Source: Candidatus Zixiibacteriota bacterium (GTDB lineage Bacteria; Zixibacteria; MSB-5A5; GN15; FEB-12). From it: a DNA stretch of 7,287 nt. This document shows, piece after piece, positions 6,657 through 7,287 of this stretch. Made by a program: the position numbers and the translations under genes. How positions within the stretch are numbered: the stretch's first letter is position 1; each line of letters starts with the position of its first letter. Location: NCBI GenBank assembly GCA_023700785.1, contig JAMPYH010000137.1:1-7287 (forward strand), in the 5' to 3' direction. The notes under the pieces are model-generated. The model had not been told where the DNA came from, did not search any database, and was given only the letters and a program-made list of their open reading frames with translations.

Positions 6657-6764
6657 TACAGGCAATTTTTTCCGAAGCTTTTCCTGTGAGAGGAATCTAG
6701 GGTAGTTGCGCAATCTTAAGTGAAAGGGTAGCAACAGTAACACACAGGGAAAGTGAGGTGGGGA

Positions 6765-7115
6765 ATGGCTCGGACTGAACGCACCGTTCAAGCCAACATC
6801 ATCACCGAGTCTGGCAGCGGCCAGGAGAAGTCGGTCGAGATCTCAAAGCCGAAACTCTCGTCTGCTGAGGCGCGCCGCGAATATCAACGGCGTTACTATC
6901 AGATGCACAAGGAAAAGGCCAAAGAGTACCAGCGCCAGTACAATTTGACGCACAAAAAGAAACTGCGGGGAGGCCGTGGCAAATCTAATTTTGCCGCGCC
7001 GCGCGAGGTAGTCCGCTCGACCTTTAACACCGCGGATATCATGCACTCGCCAGTGGAAAAGACAGTGCGAATGCTCGAAAAGATCATTAGAGGTGAACGT
7101 CTGTTCACGATGTAA
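6765..7115 (+). CDS. Small, highly basic protein with two 15-residue repeats, unknown function
   Basis: ATG 6765 follows GAGGTGGGG and gives 116 residues. An in-frame GTG at 6753 would add four residues but has a weaker, too-close site. The N-terminus (1-33) is polar and probably flexible. Residues 39-53 (EYQRRYYQMHKEKAK) and 54-68 (EYQRQYNLTHKKKLR) form an adjacent pair of Tyr/Gln/Arg/Lys-rich repeats, followed by a Gly/Arg/Lys patch (69-73). The C-terminal part (79-110) looks amphipathic. The charge and repeats suggest nucleic-acid binding, perhaps to DNA or ribosomal RNA, in the cytoplasm; no known family is recognised. It is monocistronic: a terminator lies on each side, at 6341-6380 and 7137-7176. 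It does not share the membrane character of the upstream operon. Confidence 0.75.
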   Translation: MARTERTVQANIITESGSGQEKSVEISKPKLSSAEARREYQRRYYQMHKEKAKEYQRQYNLTHKKKLRGGRGKSNFAAPREVVRSTFNTADIMHSPVEKTVRMLEKIIRGERLFTM

Positions 7116-7136
7116 CCGGCCAGGTACAACATTTTG

Positions 7137-7176
7137 AGGCGGTATCCAGAGCCAGACGAATGGATACCGCCTTTTC
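7137..7176 (+). terminator. Probable Rho-independent terminator after the small basic gene
   Basis: A perfect 12-bp inverted repeat, AGGCGGTATCCA (7137-7148) and TGGATACCGCCT (7161-7172), encloses a 12-base loop and runs into TTTTC. It lies 21 bases after the stop codon. The T-run is short and the loop large, so efficiency is uncertain. Confidence 0.75.
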
Positions 7177-7178
7177 TA

Positions 7179-7207
7179 TTGCCCTCTTCGTCGATTTTCG
7201 ATAGATT
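7179..7207 (+). promoter_or_regulatory. Weak sigma-70-like promoter candidate for the gene at 7250
   Basis: TTGCCC (7179-7184) and TAGATT (7202-7207) each match 4 of 6 consensus positions, with a 17-base spacer. They sit between the terminator and the next start. Such matches are common by chance. Confidence 0.25.
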
Positions 7208-7249
7208 CCCCCGCAGATTGTTCGAGCTAACCAACTTAAGGAGCGCGTA

Positions 7250-7287
7250 ATGGCGGTAAAAAAGGTGAGTGCGCCGAAAAAACCGGC
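7250..7287 (+). CDS. Start of a gene cut by the window edge; Lys/Ala/Pro-rich N-terminus
   Basis: ATG 7250 has AAGGAG (7238-7243) six bases ahead. The frame reads MAVKKVSAPKKP and continues past the window. Such basic, Ala/Pro-rich starts occur in HU-like and histone H1-like DNA-binding proteins and in many others, so no family is assigned. Confidence 0.7.
   Translation, partial: MAVKKVSAPKKP

Larger units (their letters stand above)
6381..6764. other. Intergenic stretch of about 385 bases without a convincing gene
   Basis: The DNA is visibly more AT-rich than the operon. Short open frames on both strands (plus 6364-6606, minus 6396-6791) give proteins rich in Ser, Arg and Leu without recognisable motifs or ribosome sites, and they run across the terminator or the start of the next gene. 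I therefore treat the stretch as noncoding. It contains a bulged hairpin beside an orphan Shine-Dalgarno-like sequence (6586-6623) and a consensus -35 box (6651-6656). A long leader or regulatory region for the small basic protein is possible, but not shown. Confidence 0.55.

Noticed and set aside
6658..6687. Inverted repeat ACAGG ... CCTGT near the -35 box
   Set aside because: Only 5 perfect pairs with a 20-base loop; expected by chance.
6651..6689. TTG-initiated 12-residue leader peptide after the orphan Shine-Dalgarno sequence
   Set aside because: The TTG is 27 bases past the end of the Shine-Dalgarno-like sequence, too far for initiation.
6706..6713. Palindrome TTGCGCAA as a possible operator
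   Set aside because: A single 8-base palindrome with no second copy or flanking symmetry is too weak to call.
6396..6791. Minus-strand open frame of 131 codons in the intergenic stretch
   Set aside because: It starts inside the small basic gene, has no ribosome site seen, and its Ser/Leu/Arg/Pro-rich translation has no recognisable motif. A decayed gene cannot be fully excluded.

Overview
This window looks like chromosomal DNA from a GC-moderate (mid-50s % by eye) bacterium that uses strong Shine-Dalgarno sites. No rRNA, tRNA, mobile element, CRISPR array or phage signature is visible. The style (multi-TM proteins of unknown function, an FN3-TM-cytoplasmic-domain protein, no housekeeping markers) suggests an uncultivated lineage. 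Candidate groups are the FCB-type phyla such as Zixibacteria, or Chloroflexota. That placement is an impression, not something the window proves.

Region 1 (1-6317) is one dense, plus-strand, co-directional operon whose upstream end lies outside the window. It is a tandem duplication of a four-gene cassette, here called A-B-C-D. Module 1 is A1 (only its last 62 codons are present), B1 (197-874), C1 (879-1820) and D1 (1817-2653). Module 2 is A2 (2682-3950), B2 (3967-4626), C2 (4639-5514) and D2 (5517-6317). Each B, C, D and A-tail pair shares clear sequence motifs and the same order, but the copies have diverged strongly, so the duplication is old and both copies are kept intact. All genes encode membrane proteins. 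A has a signal peptide, an extracytoplasmic fibronectin-III domain, a TM helix, a large cytoplasmic domain (resembling DUF6754 from memory) and a last TM helix. B is a six-TM protein. C has an extracytoplasmic alpha/beta domain held by N- and C-terminal TM helices. D is a polytopic protein with very conserved YKDNP/FAEHL and FGASFGYTVM motifs. Together they look like the subunits of an envelope complex with soluble domains on both membrane faces, present in two paralogous versions. The function is unknown.

Region 2 (6318-6764) starts with a good Rho-independent terminator (6341-6380) that ends the operon. It is followed by about 385 bases of more AT-rich DNA without a convincing gene. That stretch holds a bulged hairpin next to an orphan Shine-Dalgarno-like sequence, and a consensus -35 box.

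Region 3 (6765-7287) holds a small, very basic 116-residue protein with two 15-residue repeats, its own terminator-like perfect inverted repeat (7137-7176), and the first 12 full codons of a further gene with a Lys/Ala/Pro-rich start.
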